A stretch of DNA of 12,360 bases from JACRBK01 sp964427955 (GTDB lineage: Bacteria; Chloroflexota; Anaerolineae; Aggregatilineales; Aggregatilineaceae), in assembly GCA_964427955.1 (NCBI GenBank), contig CAYRWY010000153.1:1-12360 (forward strand). Direction: 5' to 3'. The notes beneath the pieces were generated by a model. The model was not told the DNA's origin and ran no database searches. It saw only the letters and a list, made by a program, of their open reading frames with translations. The first letter of the stretch is position 1, and each line of letters opens with the position of its first letter. Positions 1 to 6,766 of the stretch are shown piece after piece. The translations under genes were made by a program, and so were the position numbers.

Positions 1-223
1 TGATGATCCGTTCGCTTCCGTCGGCCGTGACCGCCGTCAGGGTCGGCCGGTAAAAATCCAGCGTGATCTTGCCGATCAGGTGCTCGATATTGGGGGCGTG
101 ATAGCCGGTGGTACGGCGAGCCAGCCCCACGACGTCGTACCCTTTTTCGAGCAAAAATTCGGCCAGGTACGATCCATCCTGTCCGGTAATGCCGGTGATG
201 AACGCAGTTCTGTGGGACGTCAT
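1..223 (-). CDS. GDP-mannose 4,6-dehydratase-like NAD(P)-dependent sugar epimerase/dehydratase, N-terminal part only
   Basis: This is an extended short-chain dehydrogenase of the Gmd type. Gmd converts GDP-mannose to GDP-4-keto-6-deoxymannose for deoxysugar and cell-surface glycan synthesis in the cytoplasm. Only the first 74 residues are in the window; the gene runs off the left edge. Residues 7-28 read AFITGITGQDGSYLAEF then LLEKG, the GxxGxxG Rossmann loop (residues 11-17) plus the QDGSYLAE signature typical of Gmd, followed by ARRTTGYHAPNIEHL. The start ATG (221-223) has an AGAAAGG ribosome site 7 nt upstream. After residue 55 the sequence no longer resembles Gmd, and the expected GDL(T/S)D strand has not appeared by residue 74, so this may be a divergent paralogue. 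It diverges from dnaE across a 198-bp gap. Confidence 0.72.
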   Translation of the reverse strand, partial: MTSHRTAFITGITGQDGSYLAEFLLEKGYDVVGLARRTTGYHAPNIEHLIGKITLDFYRPTLTAVTADGSERII

Positions 224-230
224 GACCAAC

Positions 231-237
231 CCTTTCT
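231..237 (-). promoter_or_regulatory. Ribosome binding site of the Gmd-like gene
   Basis: On the minus strand AGAAAGG lies 7 nt before the ATG at 223-221. It is the best Shine-Dalgarno match near this start and fixes the start codon. No convincing -35/-10 pair was found for this gene in 238-340. Confidence 0.6.
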
Positions 238-364
238 GCTCAATAAATAATAGATGTGCCTGTTATTCTACTGGCATTGGCTCGCCCGGACCCGACGCTC
301 ACGCGGCGCACACCTGACAGCCCGAAAAAGCAACGAATCTTTAACGGTCTGCGCCGGAGCGGCA

Positions 365-373
365 TGTTATAAT
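365..373 (+). promoter_or_regulatory. Extended -10 promoter of dnaE
   Basis: The sequence TGTTATAAT contains a perfect TATAAT (368-373) preceded by TG one base upstream (365-366), the extended -10 form of a housekeeping sigma promoter. No good -35 lies at 16-18 bp; TTAACG (341-346) is 21 bp away. Extended -10 promoters often do without a -35. The predicted transcription start is near 380, giving a leader of about 42 nt before the ATG at 422. Confidence 0.55.
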
Positions 374-421
374 CGTTGCAACACGTGTTCTGATACCCAC
401 AGGTCGAAGAGAAACGAGTCC

Positions 422-3400
422 ATGCCCGACGACAAGCCGTTCGTTCATTTGCACGTGCACACCGAATACAGCCTGCTCGACGGCCTCAGCCCGATCAAAA
501 AGCTGGTCAAGCGCGCCGCCGAAACCGGGATGCCCTCGCTGGCGATCACCGATCACGGCGCGATGTTCGGCGTGATCGACTTCTACCGCGCGGCCAAAGA
601 GGCGGGCGTCAAGCCGATCATCGGCATGGAGACGTACATCACGCCCTGGGGCAAGCGGATGGACGAACGCGATCCCACCTACTATCACCTGCTGCTGCTG
701 GCGAAAAATCAGACCGGGTACAAGAACCTGCTGCACATCGCGTCCCAGGCGCAGCTCAGGGGCTACTACTACCATCCGCGCATCGATCACGACTTCCTGC
801 AAGCGCACGCGGAAGGGCTGATCGCGACGTCCGGCTGTTTGGGCGCGGAGATTCCGGGCATTCTGGAGCAGGGGCGCGAAGAGGAGGCCCTGCGGATGAT
901 CGGCTGGCATCAGGACGTGTTCGGCAAGGAGAATTTCTTCCTCGAACTGCAAAGCCACCAGATCCCCGAACTCAAGACGCTCAATCACTGGCTGGTCGAA
1001 AACCAGACCTACGCCGGGACGCCGCTGGTGGCGACCAACGACGTGCATTACGTGCTCGAAGACGATTACGACGCGCACGACACGCTGCTGTGCATCCAGA
1101 TGGGCAAGGTCAAGAGCGATCCGAAGCGGATGCGCTTCTCCGGCCCGACCTTCCACCTGCGCTCCGCCGAGGAGATGTGGCGGCTGTTCGCCGACGTGCC
1201 GGAGTCGCTGTACAACACCGTCCGGATCGCCGACATGTGCGACGTCAACCTGGACTCGAAGGGCTATCACCTGCCGGTATTCCCCGTGCCGGAAGGGTAC
1301 AGCGCCGATACCTACCTGCGCGCGCTGTGCGAACATGGCCTGACCTGGCGTTATGGCGAGGATGCCGACGATCCGGCCAAGCTGGAACGGCTGGATTACG
1401 AACTGCGCATGATCCACCAGATGGGCTTCGACACCTATTTCCTGATCGTGTGGGACCTGTGCGAGTTCGCCCGCCATGCCGACATCTGGTGGAACGTGCG
1501 CGGATCGGGCGCGGGCAGCCTCGCCGCCTACTGCCTGGGGATCACCAACCTGGACCCGCTGACCAACAGCCTGCTGTTCGAGCGCTTCCTGAATCCGGGC
1601 CGCGTCTCGATGCCCGACATCGATATGGACTTCCCCGAAGATCGCCGCGCCGAGATGATTCAGTACTGCGCGCAGAAATATGGCGAGGACAAAGTCGCCG
1701 CGATCATCACCTTCGGGACGATGGGCAGCAAGGCCGCGATCCGCGACGTGGGCCGCGCGCTGGACATGCCGCTGCCCGAAGTGGACCGCATCGCCCGGCT
1801 GATCCCCACCGGGGCTAAGCCGGTCAAGTTCAAGGATGCGCTGGGCGACGATCCCGAAGTGGCGCTGCCCGAATTGAAAGAAGCCTACGCCAAAGACGAG
1901 ACGGCCCACACCCTGATCGACGTCGCCAAGCAGTTGGAGGGCATCACGCGCCACGCCAGCACGCACGCCGCCGGGGTGATCGTGGCGGATCGCCCGCTGG
2001 TCGAATACGTCCCGCTGCACCGCCCGACCAAAGGCACGGCGGACGAGGTGCCGGTGGGGCAGGTGACCCAGTTCGACATGGAAACCAGCGAATCGCTGGG
2101 CCTGCTCAAGATCGACTTTCTCGGCCTGTCCACGCTGACCATCATGCGCCGCGCCTGCGACCTGATCGCCCAGCAGCACGGCGTCGAGTTCGACCTGTCG
2201 AACATCCCTTATCGCCACCTGCCGGACGATCCGGAGACCAACGCCAAGATCGACCAGATGTTTGCCATGATCGGGCGCGGCGAGACGATTGGCGTGTTCC
2301 AGCTTGAATCGCAGGGGATGCGCCGGATGCTGACCGACATGCGCCCGCAGAAGTTCGAGAACATCGTCGCCGCCGTCGCGCTGTACCGCCCCGGCCCGCT
2401 GGAATACATCCCGATGTACAACCGGCGGCTGCACGGGGAAGAGCAGGTCGAGTATAAGCACCCCAAGCTGAAAGATCTGCTCGAAGAGACCTACGGCATC
2501 ATCGTGTATCAAGAATCCATTATGCAGATCGGCGCGGAGTTGTTCGGCTACTCGCTGGGCGAAGCCGACCTGATGCGCCGGGCCGTGTCTAAGAAAAAGA
2601 AAGAAGCCCTGCAAGAACACCGTGACATCTTCATGGAGCGCGGCCCGGAGCACGGCGTCAGCCCCGAAGTCGCCAGCGCGATCTTCGACGACATCGAGTT
2701 TTTTGCCAGGTACGGATTCAACAAATGTCTCAGTGCTGACACGGAAATCATCGACGCGGCAACCGGGCGGCTGGTGCGGATCGGCGATCTGGCGGCGGGC
2801 ACGGCGACCATCGAGCACACGCTGACGCTCGATACTGCCAGCCAAAGCATTGTGTCAGGTAGGATTGCACAAGTAACGGAAAATGGGATCAAGCCTGTCT
2901 ATCAATTGACAACACAGTCGAGGCGTCAGATCACAGCGACGGACAATCACCCGTTTTATACGCCTGACGGCTGGCGGACCCTGGGAGAACTTAAACGCTT
3001 CGATCAGATCGCCGTACCGCGCCGGATTCCGGTGGCAGGGAAAAAAGAATGGCCGGAAGAACATATCACCGCACTGGTCGAAACTTTGTGTCAGGATTCT
3101 TCTGATGCCGTCCTGCCTGATGAAGTTTTCGAACTGACAAATCGGCAAATTGCGCTCCTATTTGCCCGTTTGTGGGAACAACGCGGTTTTAACCGCATTA
3201 TCAATGCATTTAACTGGCGGCTGTGTTTGTTTACTTTCAAGTCGGAGCGTTTGATCCGCCAGTTTTATCACCTGAGTCTGCGGTTAGGAATCTTTACACA
3301 TCCAATCAATGTGGGTGATATGACTTCCGCTCAGGGACGCGGACTCTTTATCGAAGATTTGACCGATTTCCGCCGATTGATGAAAACAGTGGGGCCATAT

Positions 3401-5248
3401 CTTTCTGACGAAAAGTTACGCGCTTCTTATGAACGAGGGCTGGTGGAGGTAGAAACCGGGCCACTTCCCCCTGAGTTCCAGCACATTCGCAGCAGTTCTT
3501 CTGAGGATTGTGATATCTATTGGGACGAGCTTTCAGGCATCGCATACGTGGGCGAGGAGATGACCTACGATCTGACTGTGCCCGACACGCACAATTTCAT
3601 CGCCAATGACATCATCGTGCACAACTCGCACGCCGCCGACTACGCCATGATGACCTGCCAGACGGCGTATCTGAAATGTCACTACCCTCACGAATATATG
3701 GCCGCGCTGATGAGCGTGCACCGTGACGACTCGGCCAAAGTCGGGCTGTTCGCGGCAGACTGCCACCGCATGGGGATCGACGTGCTGCCCCCGACCGTCA
3801 ACGGCAGCCAGTTGGATTTCGGCATCGAAAAGCAGCGCGACGGCAAACGCGCCGTGCGCTTCGGGCTGGGCGCGATCAAAAACCTGGGCGTCGGCCCGGT
3901 CGAACACATCATCGAGCAGCGCAGCCAGGGCGGGCGCTTCCGCGATCTGGACGACTTCTGCCGCCGCGTGGATACGCGCCTCGTCAACAAGCGCGCGCTG
4001 GAATCGCTGATCAAGGTGGGCGCTATGGACGAGTTCGCGCTGCGCCCGGTGCTGCTGACCGCGCTGGACCGGATCGTCAGCTTCTCGTCGGACCTGCACA
4101 AGGCGCAGGACAGCGGCCAGATCAGCCTGTTCGGCGACGCGACCGGGGTCGATTTTGGCGCGCAGGAGAGCATCCTGGCGCACATGCAGGACGTCGAGCC
4201 GGTGTCCAAGCGCGAGATGCTCAACTGGGAGAAGGAACTGGTCGGGCTGTACGTCACGGATCACCCGCTGAGCGGCCTGCGCGATCTGTATGCCAATTCG
4301 CGCATCAGCACCAGCGCCGAACTGGTCGAGGCGGGCGAAGAGGCCAACGGCAAGGCGGTCACCGTCGCCGGGCTGGTGGCGGCAGTGCGCAAGGTGACCA
4401 CCAAAAAGGGCGACATGATGGCGATCCTGACCCTGGAAGACATCACCGGGACCATCGGCGCGGTCATGTTCCCGCGCACCTGGGATGGCTACCGCCACAT
4501 GATCGAAGAGGACGCCGTCGTGATCGTGATGGGCAAGGCCGACACCTCGCGCGGGGATTTGCAGATCATCGTCGAGTCGGTCAGCCAGGAGATGGAGATC
4601 GCGACCCTGGCCGACGAAGTGCCCAACCTGGAGCGGACGTTCTCGTGGTTGGAGGCGGAGGACGCGGCCCCGGAAGAACCCGCCGAGTCTCGTCCCCCGG
4701 CGGAGGAACCGCCCAGCCCCGCGCCGGAACCCGCCGCCCGTTCGACCGCGGCTGAACCGCCGCCCGATCTCGGCCCGGTGGCCGATGCGGAGATGCCGGG
4801 TTGGCTGGAAGCGGAAATGGAGCATAACGGCTGGTCGCCCAAGCCGGAGATCGAATACAGCGAAGCGGGCTACGTCCAGGACATCCAGAAACGGCCCGCC
4901 GAGGCCGTGCCGCCGCCCGCCGATCCCACGCCCAAGCCGGAGCGCGAGATCCCACGCCGCCCGCGTCCCCAGCCGCCCCAGCCTGCGCCCGAACTCCCGC
5001 CGGGCCGGATGCTCACGCTGCGCATCGAGCGCACGGGCGATGCCGCGAAGGATAAGCGCCGCATCCAGAATCTGCATGGCCGTCTGATCCAGTATCCCGG
5101 TCGCGATCATTTCCGCTTCGTGCTGCGCGGGGGTGGGGTGAAAGCCGTCTGCATGAACTTTCCGCAGCATCCCATCGCGATCAACGACGAGGTGCTCGAC
5201 ATGGTGATCGCCCTGTTGGGCGAGGAGAATGTCGAGATCGGGGAATAG
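422..5248 (+). CDS. dnaE: DNA polymerase III subunit alpha (DnaE), interrupted by an in-frame intein
   Basis: This is the catalytic alpha subunit of the replicative DNA polymerase. The precursor is 1608 residues; without the intein (residues 769-1068) it is 1308, against about 1160 for typical DnaE. Order: PHP domain (about 1-270, HLHVHTEYSLLDG, ITDHG); palm with PDIDMDF, catalytic D401 and D403 at the same numbers as E. coli; third catalytic Asp D565 in KIDFLGL; fingers RPGPLEYIPMYN and IIVYQESIMQI; intein; SHAADYAMMTCQTAYLK; helix-hairpin-helix region (DTRLVNKRALESLI); a clamp-binding motif QISLF at 1233-1237 (4118-4132); OB fold (KAVTVAGLVAAVR); a proline-rich insert (about 1415-1529); and a C-terminal domain from M1530. 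The ATG at 422 is chosen because the PHP HxH begins at residue 11 and the candidate promoter at 365-373 excludes the upstream in-frame codons. The ribosome site (AAGAGAAACGAG) is weak. Confidence 0.97.
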   Translation: MPDDKPFVHLHVHTEYSLLDGLSPIKKLVKRAAETGMPSLAITDHGAMFGVIDFYRAAKEAGVKPIIGMETYITPWGKRMDERDPTYYHLLLLAKNQTGYKNLLHIASQAQLRGYYYHPRIDHDFLQAHAEGLIATSGCLGAEIPGILEQGREEEALRMIGWHQDVFGKENFFLELQSHQIPELKTLNHWLVENQTYAGTPLVATNDVHYVLEDDYDAHDTLLCIQMGKVKSDPKRMRFSGPTFHLRSAEEMWRLFADVPESLYNTVRIADMCDVNLDSKGYHLPVFPVPEGYSADTYLRALCEHGLTWRYGEDADDPAKLERLDYELRMIHQMGFDTYFLIVWDLCEFARHADIWWNVRGSGAGSLAAYCLGITNLDPLTNSLLFERFLNPGRVSMPDIDMDFPEDRRAEMIQYCAQKYGEDKVAAIITFGTMGSKAAIRDVGRALDMPLPEVDRIARLIPTGAKPVKFKDALGDDPEVALPELKEAYAKDETAHTLIDVAKQLEGITRHASTHAAGVIVADRPLVEYVPLHRPTKGTADEVPVGQVTQFDMETSESLGLLKIDFLGLSTLTIMRRACDLIAQQHGVEFDLSNIPYRHLPDDPETNAKIDQMFAMIGRGETIGVFQLESQGMRRMLTDMRPQKFENIVAAVALYRPGPLEYIPMYNRRLHGEEQVEYKHPKLKDLLEETYGIIVYQESIMQIGAELFGYSLGEADLMRRAVSKKKKEALQEHRDIFMERGPEHGVSPEVASAIFDDIEFFARYGFNKCLSADTEIIDAATGRLVRIGDLAAGTATIEHTLTLDTASQSIVSGRIAQVTENGIKPVYQLTTQSRRQITATDNHPFYTPDGWRTLGELKRFDQIAVPRRIPVAGKKEWPEEHITALVETLCQDSSDAVLPDEVFELTNRQIALLFARLWEQRGFNRIINAFNWRLCLFTFKSERLIRQFYHLSLRLGIFTHPINVGDMTSAQGRGLFIEDLTDFRRLMKTVGPYLSDEKLRASYERGLVEVETGPLPPEFQHIRSSSSEDCDIYWDELSGIAYVGEEMTYDLTVPDTHNFIANDIIVHNSHAADYAMMTCQTAYLKCHYPHEYMAALMSVHRDDSAKVGLFAADCHRMGIDVLPPTVNGSQLDFGIEKQRDGKRAVRFGLGAIKNLGVGPVEHIIEQRSQGGRFRDLDDFCRRVDTRLVNKRALESLIKVGAMDEFALRPVLLTALDRIVSFSSDLHKAQDSGQISLFGDATGVDFGAQESILAHMQDVEPVSKREMLNWEKELVGLYVTDHPLSGLRDLYANSRISTSAELVEAGEEANGKAVTVAGLVAAVRKVTTKKGDMMAILTLEDITGTIGAVMFPRTWDGYRHMIEEDAVVIVMGKADTSRGDLQIIVESVSQEMEIATLADEVPNLERTFSWLEAEDAAPEEPAESRPPAEEPPSPAPEPAARSTAAEPPPDLGPVADAEMPGWLEAEMEHNGWSPKPEIEYSEAGYVQDIQKRPAEAVPPPADPTPKPEREIPRRPRPQPPQPAPELPPGRMLTLRIERTGDAAKDKRRIQNLHGRLIQYPGRDHFRFVLRGGGVKAVCMNFPQHPIAINDEVLDMVIALLGEENVEIGE
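2726..3625 (+). mobile_element. DnaE intein (300 residues, cis-splicing, degenerate homing endonuclease)
   Basis: An in-frame protein intron excises itself and joins GFNK to SHAADYA of the polymerase. It starts at C769 (block A, CLSADTEIIDAATG), has block B with T840-D-N-H843 in RQITATDNHPFYTPDG, block F in MTYDLTVPDTHNFIANDI and block G ending in H1067-N1068, followed by S1069 as the +1 nucleophile. All residues needed for splicing (C1, block-B T/H, penultimate His, terminal Asn, +1 Ser) are visible, so splicing is probably active; it must be, if this is the only replicative alpha subunit. The insertion point is four residues downstream of the cyanobacterial split DnaE site (FAEY^CFNK). The centre looks like a decayed LAGLIDADG endonuclease. 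The core has lower GC and different codon use from dnaE. Confidence 0.95.
3032..3535 (+). other. Relic LAGLIDADG homing-endonuclease domain inside the DnaE intein
   Basis: Residues about 871-1038 keep the scaffold of intein DOD endonucleases: WPEEHITALVETLCQ aligns in layout with the first LAGLIDADG helix (usually ...LLGYLIGDGS), LPDEVFELTNRQIALLFARLWEQRG with the second (usually ...LFxTDGS), and SERLIRQFYHLSLRLGI with the following segment. The acidic catalytic position and the glycine of both helices are lost (TLCQDS and WEQRG in place of GDGS and TDGS). The stretch of tens of residues normally lying between the first helix and LPDEVF is nearly absent. Family alignment is from memory of DOD inteins. 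Cleavage activity is very unlikely. Confidence 0.72.
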
Positions 5249-5312
5249 TACGAGCCGGAAGCCGCTGATCCTCTGACATCATCCTGACAAAGCCTTGTTG
5301 AAAAATGGAGGG

Positions 5313-5346
5313 ATTTACGCTAAGCTTATACATGAAGAGCGTAAAT
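5313..5346. promoter_or_regulatory. Perfect 9-bp inverted repeat upstream of the FHA gene (candidate operator or leader hairpin)
   Basis: ATTTACGCT (5313-5321) and AGCGTAAAT (5338-5346) are exact reverse complements separated by 16 bp. The spacer holds TTATACA, a possible -10 (TATACA, 5327-5332). No good -35 lies 16-18 bp before it; TTGAAA at 5298-5303 is 23 bp away. The layout fits a dimeric regulator binding across a weak promoter. A 9-bp stem with a 16-nt loop in the mRNA leader is an alternative. The ribosome site of the next gene begins 17 bp further on. Confidence 0.4.
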
Positions 5347-5374
5347 GCGCCAGTTTATGCCTTGAGGGTCGATG

Positions 5375-5890
5375 ATGAGCCAGACGACCGTGCCTCTGTC
5401 CTACAAACGGTGTGCTGTGTGCGACCATATCGCGCACGCCGAAGACGTGGTCTGTTCGCAGTGCGGGGCGCTGCTGCCCGATCTCGCTCCCCAGGCCGAG
5501 AATCCGCTGCCGACCACCTTACCGCGCGTCAGTTTGGGGGAAGACCTCCAGCCGACGACCCGGCTGGTGCTGCAATTTTTCCCGACCGAAACCTGCCTGT
5601 CGATCCCGCTGCCCAGCTTCTTGATCCTGGGGCGCGTGATCCCGCCTGGTCCGCCCGAAGTGCTCGATCTGACGCCGTTCGAGGGGCAGACGATGGGGGT
5701 GTCGCGCCGTCACTGCATTCTCAAGCGCCGGGGCCAGCAGTTCAGCGTGGTCGATCTGAACGCCGCCAACGGCACGTTCGTCAACAACGAACGTCTGGAC
5801 CCGCGTCAAGAGCGTCCCATCCATCACGGCGATGAACTCAAGCTCGGCAGGCTGGCGATCCGTGTCTATTTCGATTCGGGGAAATCCTAG
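5375..5890 (+). CDS. Zinc-ribbon plus FHA-domain protein
   Basis: A 171-residue soluble protein. An N-terminal zinc ribbon has C13-x2-C16 and C27-x2-C30 (CAVC, CSQC). A C-terminal FHA domain, a fold that binds phosphothreonine peptides, spans about 62-167 with the expected signature residues: G86-R87 (ILGR), S110-x2-H113 (VSRRHC), N132-G133 and N137 (NGTFVNN). There is no signal peptide or membrane segment, so it should act in the cytoplasm as a phosphopeptide reader. Two ATGs occur in tandem (5372 and 5375); GAGGG at 5364-5368 is 6 nt from the second and only 3 nt from the first, so 5375 is preferred. The gene is monocistronic, bounded by the inverted repeat at 5313-5346 and the terminator at 5920-5953. 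A transmembrane Ser/Thr kinase lies about 1.2 kb away and could supply its ligand (inference). The ligand and role of the zinc ribbon are unknown. Confidence 0.9.
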   Translation: MSQTTVPLSYKRCAVCDHIAHAEDVVCSQCGALLPDLAPQAENPLPTTLPRVSLGEDLQPTTRLVLQFFPTETCLSIPLPSFLILGRVIPPGPPEVLDLTPFEGQTMGVSRRHCILKRRGQQFSVVDLNAANGTFVNNERLDPRQERPIHHGDELKLGRLAIRVYFDSGKS

Positions 5891-5919
5891 CGGACCGCGT
5901 CTGAAACGTAAGTAGAGCA

Positions 5920-5953
5920 GGAGAGCCAGAAAACCGTCGGCTCTCCTTTTTTT
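5920..5953 (+). terminator. Rho-independent terminator of the FHA gene
   Basis: GGAGAGCC (5920-5927) pairs perfectly with GGCTCTCC (5939-5946) across an 11-nt loop, followed by seven T (5947-5953). An A-T pair (5919/5947) can extend the stem. It stands 30 bp after the stop codon of the FHA gene. On the minus strand there is no T-run after the stem, so it should not work well for the convergent dehydrogenase gene. Confidence 0.93.
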
Positions 5954-5956
5954 GTT

Positions 5957-6766
5957 CTAGCCGTAGATCCGTGCGAGCAGGCGATCCATCAGCGCGGGGA
6001 AGCGCCGCCCGGCCCATACGAAGATCGTGTCGATCCAGCGCAGCGCCGCGGTGCGAGGATGGCGATCCAGCGCCCAGGCGATCCCCCCGGCGACCTGTTC
6101 GGGAGACATGGTCGGCCAGCGCGACGCGACCCGCCCCGGCTGGCCCAGGCGATGTTCAGCAAATTCGCTGCGCGTCTGTCCCACCCACAACACCGACACG
6201 CGAATATGATCCGCTTTCAGCTCGCCGCGCAGAGATCGTCCCAGGGCGTCCACCGCGGCTTTGCTGGCGCTGTACACGGCGGAATAGGCCGCCGGGACCG
6301 GGCCTAGAATCGACGAGATCAGCACGATCTGCCCGCCGCCGCTGGCCCGCAGGCCGGGGACTGCCGCGCGCACGCTGTGGATCACGCCGTCGATGTTGGT
6401 CCGCAGCACGGTTTGCAGGTCGTCCCACGGCGCTTCGACCAGCGGCCCGCGCTGGCCCAGACCTGCATTGGCGATCAGGACGTCCAGGCGGTTGAATTCG
6501 GCCAGCGTCAGCGCCACGGCGCGCTGCATCCCCGCCGGATCGGTGACGTCGGCTTCGATGGTGATCAGTCGCCCCGGCAGCTTGCGCTTCTCGACTTCGG
6601 CGCTCAACTCCGCCAGCCGCTCGGCACGCCGTCCGGTGACCGCCACCGCATCGCCCAGCGCGACCAGCAGCACCGCCGCCGCCCGCCCGATACCCGACGT
6701 GCCGCCGGTGATCAGGATCGCGCGCGGGGTGTGCGTTTGTGTATAGGTCTTGCGAAAGAAATTCAT
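5957..6766 (-). CDS. Short-chain dehydrogenase/reductase (SDR), substrate unknown
   Basis: A classical SDR of 269 residues, a cytoplasmic NAD(P)-dependent oxidoreductase. Cofactor loop TGGTSGIG at 20-27; the strand-2 end carries G45-R46-R47, basic residues that usually favour NADP(H); ADVTD at 72-76; NAG at 100-102; and the catalytic tetrad N124, S152, Y165, K169 (YSASK) at normal spacing. The C-terminal part (about 190-269) has an amphipathic tail ending WAGRRFPALMDRLLARIYG, like SDRs loosely bound to membranes, but no clear transmembrane helix. The start is at 6766; the only upstream ribosome-site candidate is a weak AGG. Its 5' side abuts the repeat-rich spacer at 6767-7111, and it converges on the FHA gene. 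The substrate cannot be read from the sequence. Confidence 0.93.
   Translation of the reverse strand: MNFFRKTYTQTHTPRAILITGGTSGIGRAAAVLLVALGDAVAVTGRRAERLAELSAEVEKRKLPGRLITIEADVTDPAGMQRAVALTLAEFNRLDVLIANAGLGQRGPLVEAPWDDLQTVLRTNIDGVIHSVRAAVPGLRASGGGQIVLISSILGPVPAAYSAVYSASKAAVDALGRSLRGELKADHIRVSVLWVGQTRSEFAEHRLGQPGRVASRWPTMSPEQVAGGIAWALDRHPRTAALRWIDTIFVWAGRRFPALMDRLLARIYG

Noticed and set aside
254..421. Upstream extension of dnaE to an in-frame start at 254
   Set aside because: The extra residues do not resemble DnaE, and the TGTTATAAT promoter at 365-373 lies inside that extension.
3581..3625. Split or trans-splicing DnaE intein
   Set aside because: N- and C-terminal splicing blocks are in one uninterrupted reading frame, so this is a contiguous cis-splicing intein.
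341..5170. Long antisense open frames opposite dnaE (341-2845 and 3533-5170, minus strand)
   Set aside because: They are codon-aligned with dnaE and stay open only because dnaE avoids TTA, CTA and TCA codons. The translations show no domain. They are useful only as a sign of codon bias.
5920..5956. Bidirectional terminator also serving the SDR gene
   Set aside because: Read on the minus strand the stem is followed by TGCTCTACTT, not a T-run.
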